NCBI GenBank assembly: GCA_029959085.1 | Contig: JARWIR010000043.1 | Span: 806,001 to 870,000 of the forward strand | DNA from: Nemophila menziesii | Taxonomy: Eukaryota > Streptophyta > Magnoliopsida > Boraginales > Hydrophyllaceae | Direction of reading: 5' to 3' | Length of the DNA: 64,000 nucleotides | Shown here: in pieces, positions 11,100 to 21,837 of the stretch | Position numbering within the stretch: position 1 is the first letter of the stretch | How the letters are laid out: every line of letters starts with the position of its first letter | Translations under genes and position numbers: made by a program | The notes under the pieces: generated by a model | Database searches by the model: none | Seen by the model: only the letters and a program-made list of their open reading frames with translations | Told to the model about the DNA's origin: nothing

Positions 11100-12409
11100 G
11101 GATTAATGCCCAAGAAACACCTCAAATTAAATTTAATGCCCCTCACCCCTGCCGTTCTCCTTTTGCCCATAAAAGGCACCTCTTTTAATTTTTATCCTAT
11201 TCTACCCTTTTCTACCGCCGCCGCTCTCTCTCTCTCTCCACAAGTTCATAAACAAATAACTATGATAGCCGCTCTTTCTCTTTCGTTTAAATTATCAGCA
11301 TATACACAAACACTGTGAATTATGAGAGCACCCATTAATTTAATGGACGAATTTAGCAAGAAAAATAAAGAAACAGAGAGAAGAATAAGAAGAAGAATGA
11401 ATAAGAGAGGAAGAAGAGATGTTTTATTTCTTGTTACAGTTACAATGTACAAAACTAGTTTATATACAATCATGTCTAACTAGATATAGGTGTAATCTAA
11501 CTAATTTTTATGTAGAAGAAACAATTTGCATTTTGGTCCCTGCATTATTTCTTTTTATCCAATTCATTTGCTGTATTCAAAGATAGATTGACATCTCCAC
11601 TGAAACATGATATTTGAGTATTGGGAAAGTAAGAAATTATGATTGAATTGTGCGAAAGTTTGTATAGAATAAGTTGATTGATTAACGTTGAAAAACTAGA
11701 AGAAAAAAACAATTCAAATGAGTAATGGGAAACTCTCCCAGAACTCAATATTTAGTCCGCAAGTACAAAAATGTACTTGCTTAGCGTTTTCTGAGTTCTG
11801 GGAATATATCCCAGTACTCAACATTTGCCACAAGTCCAAAAGTGCACTTGCACAAGTACAAAAGTGGGCTTGCACAAGTACAATCCGAGTTCTGAGTAAT
11901 GGGAATCTATCCCAGAACTCAACATTTAGTCCACAAGTACAAAAGTGAACTTGCTTAGCCTTTTCCGAGTTCTGAGTAATGGCAATCTATCCCAGAACTC
12001 AACATTTAGTCCACAAGTACAAAAATGTACTTGCACGAGTTGTGGGAAACACTCCCATTACTCAACATTAGTCCATACAGTACAAAAGTGTACTTGCACG
12101 AGTTGTGGGAAACACTCCCATTACTCAACATTAGCCCATACAGTACAAAAGTGTATTTGCACGAGTTGTGGGAAACACTCCCATTACTCGCCCTTGACAA
12201 AAATTGTACTTGCACAAGTCCACTACTCGCCCTTGGCAGCAGCAGTCGACAGCAGTAAGCATTAAGGTATATTTACCTTAAGTGCCTTTTATGGGCAAGT
12301 GGCTAAGGTGGCAGGTGGTTATTGGGCTAAGGGCATTAAGGTATATTTACCTTAAGTGCCTTTTATGGGCAAGTGACTAAGGTGGCAGGTGGTTAATGGG
12401 CATTCACCC
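11100..12409. mobile_element. MULE-like element with internal palindromic tandem repeats
   Basis: The ends read inward GGATTAATGCCC and GGGTGAATGCCC, and deeper the TIRs share TTGCCCATAAAAGGCAC. The flanks TTAATTATA (11091-11099) and TAAATTATA (12410-12418) form a 9-bp duplication with one mismatch. The interior (about 11715-12240) is a minisatellite. First come ~100-bp units with GAGTTCTG...CAGAACTC and CAAGTACAAAAATGTACTTG inverted words, then ~62-bp units starting GAGTTGTGGGAAACACTCCC at about 12037, 12099 and 12161. A ~75-bp unit beginning GCATTAAGGTATATTTACC is duplicated at 12259-12405. No protein-coding gene is credible. The termini resemble those of 48211-48568. Confidence 0.75.
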
Positions 12410-12449
12410 TAAATTATACTTCTACATTTTATATTATAAAAAAAAAAAG

Positions 12450-14160
12450 CAAATTACTTCCTACTTACTCACAAAGTATCAACTTAATTCCTAATTAAAC
12501 ACATTGTCATATTTACGTTCCATTATTGCCATTATATGATTTTTGTATATTTTTTAATTTTTTAATTTTTATTTATTTAATTTTAAATATTTTTTAAAAA
12601 ATAAAAAAAAATCAGATTTTTTTAAATTGATTTTTTCGAAGAAAAAAAATCAGATTTTTTTTTTCACGATTTTTTTTATTTTTTTTTTAAATCGAAATTC
12701 CGGGTTATGTGTTATTGTAACACACAAATGTAAATTTATGTGTTCATGTAACACACAAAGTCATAAAATCGATCTTAAGGATTCTCTTCTTTAACAAAAT
12801 TGTTTTTTCACTTTATTAATCGCATATACCCTATTTTTATTCGTTTTTAACTATCTTGATATATTATATTTTTGTCCAACACTTTTTTGTTATTTTTTTT
12901 GTGTTTATGTTTTATGGTTTTGTGTGTTCCAGGTCACACAAAACTTGATTTTGTTTATTCCAATTTTGTGTATTTCTGGAACACACAAATATCAGAATTG
13001 TGTATTCTTAGAACGCACAAATATAAGATTTGCGTATTCATAGAATACAAAAATCTCAAATTTGTGTATTCATGTAACACATAAATCTCAGATTTGTGTA
13101 TTCTTGGAACACACAAATCTCAGATTTGTGAATAAAATGAAACATATAAAACTCAAATTGGTGTATTCATGGAACACATAAAAATTAAATTTGTGTATTC
13201 ATGTAATACACAAAAGTTGATTTTGTTTGTTATAATTTTGTGTATTACTGGACACACAAATCTCAAATCTGTGTATTTATGGAACACGTGAAACTCAAAT
13301 TTGTGTATCCTTGAAATACAAAAAACTTGATTTTGGTTGTTCCAATTTTGTGTGTTCCTGCATCACACAAATCTCAGAATTGTGTGTTCATGGAACACAT
13401 TAAAAAAAAATCGGGAAAAAAAATCAAAAAAAAATTAAAAATATTATATTTTTGTCCAACACTTTTTTTTTTTTTTGTTTATGTTTTATGGTTTTGTGTG
13501 TTTCAGGTCACACAAAACTTGATTTTGTTTATTCCAATTTTGTGTATTCCTGGAACACACAAATATCAGAATTGTGTATTCTTCGAACGCACAAATATAA
13601 GATTTGCGTATTCATATAATTCAAAAATCTCAAATTTGTGTATTCGTGTAACACATAAATCTCATATTTGTGTATTCTTGGAACACACAAATCTCAGATT
13701 TGTGAATAAAATGAAACATATAAAACTCAAATTGGTGTATTCATGGAACACATAAAAATTAAATTTGTGTATTCATGTAATACACAAAAGTTGATTTTGT
13801 TTGTTCCAATTCTGTGTATTACTGGACACACAAATCTCAAATCTGTGTATTTATGGAACACATAAAACTCAAATTTGTGTATCCTTGGAATACAAAAAAC
13901 TTGATTTTGCTTGTTCCAATTTTGTGTGTTCCTGCATCACACAAATCTCAGAATTGTGTGTTCATGGAAAACATTAAAAAAAATCGGGAAAAAAATTCAA
14001 AAAAAATTTAAAAATAGTTTTAAAAAAATAAAAATAAAAATAAATAAATAAATATTATTTTAATTAAAGTAATTAATTAATTGTCTATGGGTATTCTTGT
14101 AATCTTCCATTTTTTGTGCTTAAGTAGGAATTAAGTTGAAGTTGTAATTAATTGGGAATG
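12450..14160. repeat. Repeat element with duplicated arrays of AACACACAAAT...ATTTGTGT palindromes
   Basis: Imperfect inverted ends share TCAACTTAATTCCTA (about 12480 and, inverted, about 14130), flanking a core made of ~36-bp units whose hallmark is CACAAATCTCAGATTTGTG plus GTGTATTC(N)GGAACACAC. The core is duplicated as two ~580-bp blocks, 12860-13440 and 13441-14020. Both blocks start ATATTTTTGTCCAACACTTTTTT and end with ATTAAAAAAAATCGGGAAAAA, and they are nearly identical unit by unit. Reading frames through the array stay open for up to 142 codons only because of the repeat periodicity. Exact boundaries and target duplication could not be fixed. Confidence 0.65.
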
Positions 14161-14274
14161 TTTACACTTTCCATGTAATTAATTGGGCGTTGCCCCTTGA
14201 TTATAATACTATCACCGTTTTTCATAATTTTCTATTATATTTACGATATTGTCATTGATCATTAGAAAACTTTT

Positions 14275-14475
14275 TTTTATCCTAATTCACGGTTTACAAA
14301 AAAAAAAATTAGAAAATGTCGATTTCACATTTTCCAGTATAACTCTGTTTTCATGTTATTTTCTAGAAAATTGTTACATTTTCTTCAACCAAACATAATT
14401 TTGTTACTGTTTTAGAAAATATAGAAAATAAAAATAGAAAACAACTAGTATTTTCACGAACCAAACACGGTCTTA
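14275..14475. repeat. MITE-like repeat (family B)
   Basis: The right end TTTTCACGAACCAAACACGG is the complement of the left end of a copy at 62411 (CCGTTTGGTTCGTGAAAA). Both interiors repeat TTTTCTAGAAAA/GAAAATG-type phrases. No coding sequence. Confidence 0.5.
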
Positions 14476-14779
14476 CATTTTCATTTTCTAGCTACACTTT
14501 TTATATATGAAAATATGATGGATCTTCGATCTAAATATCTTGAAAAACTTTCTTATTTCTTTTTTAATCAAAAACATATATTTAAAGAAAAGAAAAAAAA
14601 GTTTTTTCAGTACCTAATAAGTTATAAAATCCCCTTAGAGAATTAAACAAACTGGGAACAGGGCCCGATAAGCAATTATCCAAAAATAAGTTGCATCTAA
14701 AACCCTTAGCTAGGAGATTTGATGCTCAATTCCTAAATTTAAGAACATACACTATAAAGATGTGATATTTACATCTAAT

Positions 14780-15135
14780 GATATCACAACTCTTCTGCAT
14801 GAGCGGTCTAATCTTCTTATTAGTGTCAGATGTAGAGTTGAGGTCTTGGAAAATTATAAAACAGCCTGTATGTAAGTAATATTCTCATCCTAAAAGGTGA
14901 TAGCAAATTTACATGCTTTGAGTACCACTGCAACTTCACCTTCAATAGTTGATGCACACTATATTTTGTCTTCATCACAAAATGTTAACATGTTAGTGTT
15001 GTCCAAGCCAATAATTGCAATACCAGTCCAGAAGGAACGTGTACTCCAGCAAAATAGGCATCACATAAGATGTTGAGGGTTTAGTTTGAACCACCACGAG
15101 GTTCAAGTTTAGGAAATTCTGAGATAATCATTCCT
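14780..15135 (-). pseudogene. LINE RNase H domain relic
   Basis: Read on the minus strand, the segment gives CDAYFAGVHVPSGLVLQLLAW and, further on, TIEGEVAVVLKACKFAI, the RNase H pattern of plant L1-type LINE ORF2 C-termini (NxDGxx ... AExxAxxxALxxA). Stops and frame changes break it up, so it is an old fragment. A direct phrase CCTTCGATGTTGTCG(A/T)CTCCCAAGG occurs twice downstream (about 15312 and 15418). Confidence 0.55.
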
Positions 15136-15427
15136 TAATTTGAAGTGCTTTTTGCATGGATCTCTCATCCTTCTCCTAAAATATCATTCATGAGATTCCT
15201 AACAAGTATGAGGATTGTCTTTGGGTTTCATATTATGCTTTTATAATGACATTTTATCATCGTAGTCCAAATATTCTAAACAACGACGAAAATGGTGTCG
15301 AGCAAACTTTCCTTCGATGTTGTCGACTCCCAAGGTGTTATTGGCTCTTTCCTTATTATCCAACAAATACACCCTAGAGCTTGAGTTTAAGCTCTAAAGT
15401 TTGCTCACTCATTCCCCTTCGATGTTG

Positions 15428-18400
15428 TCGTCTCCCAAGGTGTGATAAAAATAGTTAACAAATCAATACCTCGAGAGAACACGCCGTACAAGTGTACGTG
15501 TCATTTGCAAGTAATAAAGTAAGTATTAATATCGTTCTCCACAGGGACCAAAGTCGTTAATTTCAAGCTCGTGTTCTTAAAGAGTGTAGATGATTCAGTT
15601 GTCATAACTATAAGACAGAAATATAATAGAAATATTTGTTTGGGTTGCTTTTAAACTAAGATGCACAAATTAAACTAAATAATTAACATATACAACAAAT
15701 AAATAAACTACGAAGAATATAGATGAGAGATATAACTCAAGTTGTAAGTAATCATTTATCGTGAAAGTGATTGTTTTTAGTCAAAGGGTGAATTCTGGGT
15801 AATTCTTTGTTAACTGGGATTCTAATTCCCGTTAGGATAGCTTAAAAGGTCGCCTAACTGTTACTAGAGTCCTCGGGTGAGATTATTATATGTAACAGCT
15901 AAGTGCTACAAATTACTTAACCAATGTGATTATCCGACTAGGCAAGCCCGTCAAGATCGCTACAGCACATCGAACGAATATGAACCAATTCCGTTCCTAA
16001 ACCCCTTCCAAGGTGACAATTTAAGATATTAAGGTGATGTCTCCCGTTTTTTTATAAATATTAACCCTTAGTAGACATCATTTTAGGTGATTAATTGACT
16101 TATTTGATAGACTTTTAAGCTTATTTGATTATATTGCGTTTTCTTCCCTTGGATTTGTATTATTTGCTTTTTAGAGCTTTTGCGCGTTAATTCGTTTGTT
16201 TTTAGTGTAAAGTTCTTACGTCCATGTATTAGATTGAGCACTAAGTCAAGGATAAGAAATGGGAATTAAAGTCTTAGATCGGGCGTAAAAGTCAAAGGCG
16301 AGAAAAGTTTATTCTAAAAATTTATTAGATTGGAATGAAATCTGGAAGGTTGTTACAAATTACTGTTTTTGAACCACTTAGCCACTGATTCAGCCTTAGA
16401 GTTGTGAAATAAGGACTATGCATCTTTGAGCCTTGAAGATTTTGCAAGTTGAATGGAGTGATTCCGAGTCTAGACGCAAAAGTTACAACTGTTTTAGTAA
16501 TAGTTGCACATCGGTTACGGGATTTCATTTAAGGATTGGGCTTTTATTTCATTTAACCTAATTCCTTTTAAGAGTTGAGCCCAATCCGATTTTTCCATCA
16601 TATATCAGGCTTAGACTTTATTTTAAAACACACACATCATATTTTACAAGAGGAGAACGCCAGAAGGAGGTCAGAAGCAAAAGGAGAGAAGAAAACTGAA
16701 GCTGGAGAAGTCTAGTTCTTCAACAATCAGTCAAAACAATCCTTTAATTAGGTTACATGTTTCATTCTTGTAATTGAATATGACTATATCATCTTTTATT
16801 TCAGTTTTTAATTACATTATGAGCTAAACACATTAGTGCTTGAGAATCGCAATAAAAGGGATGAACCCTAATTAATTTCTTTATTGTTTCTGAATTTGGA
16901 AATTTTATAATTTAAATTGAATTGGGTATTTCATATTGGTTGTTATTTTGTTGATTATTTACTAATTCTTTTCGGTACAACTAGAATTTGGTATTAGTAT
17001 TTGGGCTATTTACTTTAAGTGGCAAAAGTGATCATCCGACCGGGGGGGGGAGGGGGAGGGGGGGTTCGATTACGGAACTAGGTAATAACCGTGTAATGTT
17101 CGTCATTGACCAACATGCTTGACTAGTTACACAACCAATAAGGTAAGACTTTCACATACGAAGAGGCATATTCGACCGATAGGTGTTTATAGCACTTTAG
17201 GATAGCTCCTAGGTCCACCCGACAAAGGGCCAGGAGATATTAGAATCCCAACTAGTATCAAAATACCGATTCTACCCTTAAACATAAACGTTAATTAAAT
17301 CGATTAGGCGGACTCCTTTGCAAGACTCAAGTACACCTTCTCATCCTTGCGTCCACTCATTTTTACTTTACTTGCATTTATTTTACTTGATTCCATTTAC
17401 TTGCATTAATTTAGTATTTTATTTTTTTGCTTCTTAGTTTATAAATAAAACCAAAACAAATATTTTATCATTTATTTCCTTGTCATATAACAACTACTCT
17501 CACTTATTGCATAACATCACTTGTCATATCCATCCGTCCCTGAGATCGATTCCCGTTTAACGGATATTACTTGTACGACCCGTACACTTGCGGTTCGCGA
17601 CCCTCTATTTCAGGGGTGTTATTTTATGACACATCAGGAGACACCATAAGGTCAATCTATATTTGATCAAGTTATAGAAAGCATAAATTAAATCAATTCA
17701 TATGCAACACAATAAACAACCCAATTCAAAAAAACAATCTCAAATAACATTAAAAACGAATTATAAGTCATTCAAGGTTCATACATAAAGCAAATCAAGC
17801 TATGAGGAATTAAATTCATAATTAGATAAATGAATCTAACTAGTAAAAAAGATTAGAATCATGTTTAAGACAACAAAACTAATACAATTGACCCATTGTT
17901 TGAAGATGGAATGGTGTAGGAGTCATGCAGTGGGCTCCAACTTTTATATCTTTTTCCCCAGGCGTGTTACTCTCTCTCTCTCTAACTCTTGGTTCCAAAT
18001 AATAATGACTGGTAACCCTTTTCTAATGACAAAAAGTTATAATTAAAGGTCCATTTACGTATTATGGGTTGTTAAACTCTTTTAAGTATCCAACCCAAAA
18101 ATGTTTACAAGGTTGAATGAACCGGTTCGAGCTATAGCAACTGCAACTTTAATAATTTCTTAAATTTAGTTCCAAATGACTAACCACCAGTTCCTACACG
18201 CTCCGTACTTCAAGTACTATCTAGAAACTAGAGGGTTTGTCTGTAATCTTCTTCAATTACACGTAGTGATACCAACAAGTCGATTTCTCAAAGTAGGGAT
18301 TGGTGGATGCTTCACTAGATCGATGGATTTACTCCAGGAGTGTAATGATGTGCGCTTGATTTGCTTTGATTTACGCTGTATCGTCTGTCAAGAAAGTCTG

Positions 18401-18655
18401 AACCATTTCTACTTAGTCAAATCGTCTACTCATCCTTTCTTACCACAAAAGATCCTCTTCTCTCGGACTCTATCCCTTCTTATCATGTGGTTCTTTGATC
18501 TTAGGACCCATGGGACCCTTCTCCACTCGAGAAGTCTATATACTTGAAGGATTCTTTGTACTCGGACCTTTAAGAATTATTTTGATCCACTCGTCATTGA
18601 TATTGTTACTCGTTGACGTCTCTCTTTTTGTGATAGATTAATCCATTCAGGAGAC
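15428..18655 (+). mobile_element. Older LTR of the CAAGTGTACGG family, split by a younger solo LTR
   Basis: The left part (15428-16034) begins GTCGTCTCCCAAGGTGTGATAAAAATAG and contains GTACAAGTGTACGTG and TTCTCCACAGGGACC, hallmarks shared with the solo LTRs at 26364 and 42663. The right part resumes at 17647 and fades at about 18655 (CAGGAGACATTA). Without the 1612-bp insert it would be about 1.6 kb, the normal size for the family. Frames such as the 123-codon one at 18176 lie within the LTR and are not genes. The outer target duplication was not found, so both ends are approximate. Confidence 0.55.
16035..17646 (-). mobile_element. Solo LTR of the CAAGTGTACGG family (minus orientation)
   Basis: On the plus strand it begins TGATGTCTCCCG and ends GGAGACACCA. 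The flanking TAAGG (16030-16034 and 17647-17651) is a perfect 5-bp duplication. On the minus strand the LTR reads TGGTGTCTCC...GGGAGACATCA, with GCAAGTGTACGGGTCG near its start. It is inserted in an older copy of the same family. A G-rich run lies at 17042-17065. It is probably Ty3/gypsy or a related LTR family; no internal domain remains. Confidence 0.85.
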
Positions 18656-19060
18656 ATTATTTTGGGAGTTTATTAAGCCTATCTGAGAGATTTTTCTCTA
18701 TTATTTGCTATATGTACTTTTGCTTCTAGTTTTGGACATAATACTATTTATAAAGCTTTTGTTCCTTAATTTTGTGTTAAGTGTGTAGCTTTTTGGTACA
18801 TGTTTGATACAAGGTCCCAAGATGAGACAAAGAAGTCAGTATAAACCCCAAGTCAAGGCAGAAATCAAGTTTAGAGTAACTTTGGAAAGTTAGAGAGTTT
18901 ATCAAAGAAATCTTTGTGCCTTAGCGTTTCAGACACTACGACAGATTGATGAGATATTTGGACCTAATTTCTTTTGATTTAGAGATATCTTTAAGTCAAT
19001 GTCGCGTGAAAGTGACAAAAGTTAATTCGGAGTTAAGATAAACAAGTTATACTATTTGCT
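18656..19060 (-). repeat. Possible truncated LTR copy of the same family
   Basis: GGAGACATTATTTTGGG at about 18652 parallels the 5' plus-strand end of the 16035-17646 LTR (GACATCATTTTAGG), and the following text shares its layout (AGTTTTGGACATAA, AAAGTCAGT, AAGTTAGAG). The match fades after about 400 bp. Identity is low and the call is tentative. Confidence 0.3.
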
Positions 19061-19818
19061 TCCACTATGACTCAAAACAAAATTTTGTTAAATGAAATAA
19101 TTAGGCCACTTCTAAACCTAACTAAGCAAGCCAAATAAATTCTTTAATTACCGTAGTAATTTGAAAACTGGATTGATTTTGACAAAAGTCTCATAGTGTA
19201 GGTTTTCAATAATAATTCTTTTAATGGATATAATTGCCTTTTTTTTCTTGAACCATCTTTAAATTAGTATTTTCTTATATTATTATAATATAATATAATA
19301 TATATATATTTATACTTATATTTTCACCTCTTTAGTATTTAACACTTTTTTAAGATAATCTTAATAAATTAATTCTAATTATTATTTATAGTTTCATTTG
19401 TCTAGATATTATTTATAGTTTGAACTCTTTTTTCTTTTTCCGTTACATAAAATAAAATAATGTAGGAAATACATTATTCAAATACATAAAAGTAGACGCG
19501 TCCAAAAAAAAAAAAAAAAACATAAAAGTAGGAAATACTTAGAAATTAGTAGAAAAATATTTCTATTTTGGTACCGAAAGCTAAATGTTGTTCAATAAAA
19601 TAATGGAGGACAATGTAGGTCATACAAGTTGGGGAAAGATTAATTGGCGTGGGGGACCTTAATTAATATATCACTTACTGGCATCATAAGTATAGTATAT
19701 TTGCCCGACCAATACAAATTTAAAAATTAGTATATTGCAAAGAGTATCTACTATAGAATGTTCTAGCTAGCACCATTTTTGGACAAAAAAAAAGCTAGCA
19801 CCATTTATGTGCTTTTAT
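19061..19818. other. AT-rich intergenic, nothing identified
   Basis: Contains (AT)-rich stretches (19270-19310) and a poly-A tract at 19503-19520. No ORF or recognisable repeat end; the last bases form the LINE target site. Confidence 0.5.
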
Positions 19819-20059
19819 TTTCATTCTCCATAAAAGTACTGGGATTATGAAATTCTCTCAACTCTCTCTCCCTCTCCTCCTTAACATACACAAACACATA
19901 TACCTTTTCTAAACACATACACATACATTTCATACATATCTAGCTTAAATCCCTACTAAATCTCCATTTCAAGCTAGAATCCCCCTTCCTCCCTTGTTCT
20001 AATCCCTTCCTTCCTTCTTTCTCTTTTTTCTCTCCTTCCCTTTCGCATAATAGTTCACC

Positions 20060-21837
20060 ATGAATTTTTATGCTTCATCTCATCCGTTTGCTAAAAACAA
20101 CCAACTGGTGGTGACACCAGATGAATCTTCACAGTATAGAGCAGCTTATGAACATAAGCTTCTTGTCAAATTACTACACAAAGAGAAGTTTAATCACATA
20201 TTTATTAAGAATCACATTAACAAGTACTGGGAATTAAAAAAGCTAGCTGAAGTTGAAAGGTGTGGAGATAATACCTTCATAATCAAGTTTGGAGCTGCAG
20301 AAGATAAGGAAAAAGTGTGGAACCAAAGGCCCTGGACTGTACAAGGAAAGCATCTCGCCATTAATGAATATGAAAATGGAGACTCTAAAGAAGTTCATAA
20401 CACTACTATGTGGATTCAACTTACAGGTATACCAGTTAAGTTACTTACTACTAAATGCATTAGCAACATGTTCAGCTATTTTGGTCATGTTCATGAGATT
20501 GAACTACCGGTTTCCCTTGAAATCGATGAGAAATCGGTTACTAGAATTAGAGTAGACTGGAATATCAAAAACCCCTTAATTGCTGGAATCAATTTTTGGG
20601 AAAACGAGTTTAAATCATCATGGATCAAGTTTAGATATGAAAACATTGGTCAGGTGTGTTACGGGTGTGGAATTTTTGGTCACGAGGAGCTTTTTTGTAA
20701 GAACCCTAAAGTTTCCCCCAAAATAGGCGCTTGGATCAAAATTTCTAATAGGGGTCCTAACCAGAAATTAACTGGTAATTCAATAGAAGAACGCAAAGAC
20801 TATACTAAGATCAATGAGAAAACTCAAGATACAGTTCAAAGTAACCAAAAATTCTTACCTAAAATCAACAATGGAGGTAACTCGGTCCCGATGGAGGTGA
20901 GTGAACCCAGTAACGATCCTGTAACGGCGTTAAACTACACGACGCAATTTTTGAATTTAGTACGAAAAAGAATTCCCATAAAGGACAAGGTAGTGGGAGT
21001 GGAGCGACTACGAAGAAGGACGATGGTTTTGGCTCGAGTGGTAGTGGTGTTGAGAGGAAAGAGAAAGGTTTAGGCGTGAGTAGTTCGGGTAGTACTGAGA
21101 AAGAAGACAAACTTGCCAAGCTGGCAAGTCAAATGTTGACCCAACTTAAAACCCCACCAGCCCATCAACCATCTATCCAGTTTGGATCTTACAAAAGCCC
21201 AACACACATTATTAAAAGCCCAAATGTCTTAATTTCTCCAAAAATACTTAGTAAAAGCCCAAAACTACTAACCCAGAATGATAATCATTATTCGGATTAT
21301 CAAAATAACATTATCAACACCGAAAACCCCCAATCTCTCTTGAACCCTAAATCGCCCTCTACACCCTTTCTTCCAATTACTGATTCATCTTCTAACTCTA
21401 CCAATCTTAACAACACTACAGCTCATAGAGTACTTAACATTAATCCGATCTCTATCAACCTCTTTCAAAATTGTAGTAACGAGAAACAATTGATTACGAA
21501 AAGGGCAGCGAAGAGAGAATATGAAGAATCTTCGGGAAGACTCTCAGTCAAGCTTAGAACGACTAAATTGAAGAATTACCTTACCACTCAAGTTAACCAA
21601 AAAAGACAGAAAACTTTATGGAGCTTCCGTCTGGAAAAGAAAGAAGAAAATTATGAAGAAGGTGTGATAGAAGAGGTTAATAAGAAAAATGAAGAAATGG
21701 AGGTGATAGCTGATTGCTCAAGTGGGGAAGAACAAGGCAATCTATCGGATGGAGAAAAAGATGTGGAACAGCAGGTTATTGAATCAACTGTAGTGGTTTG
21801 CGGGGTTGACCCTAATCAACCCCAAAATGACCAATGA
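20060..21837 (+). CDS. LINE ORF1 (DUF4283 + zinc knuckle), with one frame change
   Basis: ORF1 is the nucleic-acid-binding protein of the LINE. The first part (20060-21073, 337 codons) starts at ATG after the CT-rich leader. It carries the plant-LINE DUF4283 domain (about residues 20-190, with WTVQGKHLAINEYE and TMWIQLTGIPVKLL), then a CCHC knuckle CYGCGIFGHEELFC at about 200-213 (CX2CX4HX4C). The reading then shifts by one base. In the -1 frame, open from upstream of about 20950 to 21837, a Ser/Gly/Lys-rich, low-complexity C-terminal half continues. The switch falls near the T5 run at 20947-20951 and is best explained by a one-base loss there; ribosomal frameshifting is a less likely alternative, as no canonical slippery heptamer is present. 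The second part ends at a TGA overlapping the ORF2 ATG. Confidence 0.8.

Noticed and set aside
12037..12200. Regular direct repeats reminiscent of a CRISPR array
   Set aside because: The window is eukaryotic, the units are contiguous without unique spacers, and they lie inside a transposon-like element.
13327..13755. 142-codon frame
   Set aside because: It lies wholly within the palindromic tandem array; the frame stays open because the unit has no stop in that register.
17042..17065. G-quadruplex as a regulatory element
   Set aside because: It is a single G-rich run inside a dead solo LTR, with no sign of conservation.
18176..18547. 123-codon frame
   Set aside because: It lies in an LTR-derived region, has no domain and no conservation with the related LTR copies.
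20289..20555. Overlapping frame within LINE ORF1
   Set aside because: Shadow of the DUF4283-coding frame.
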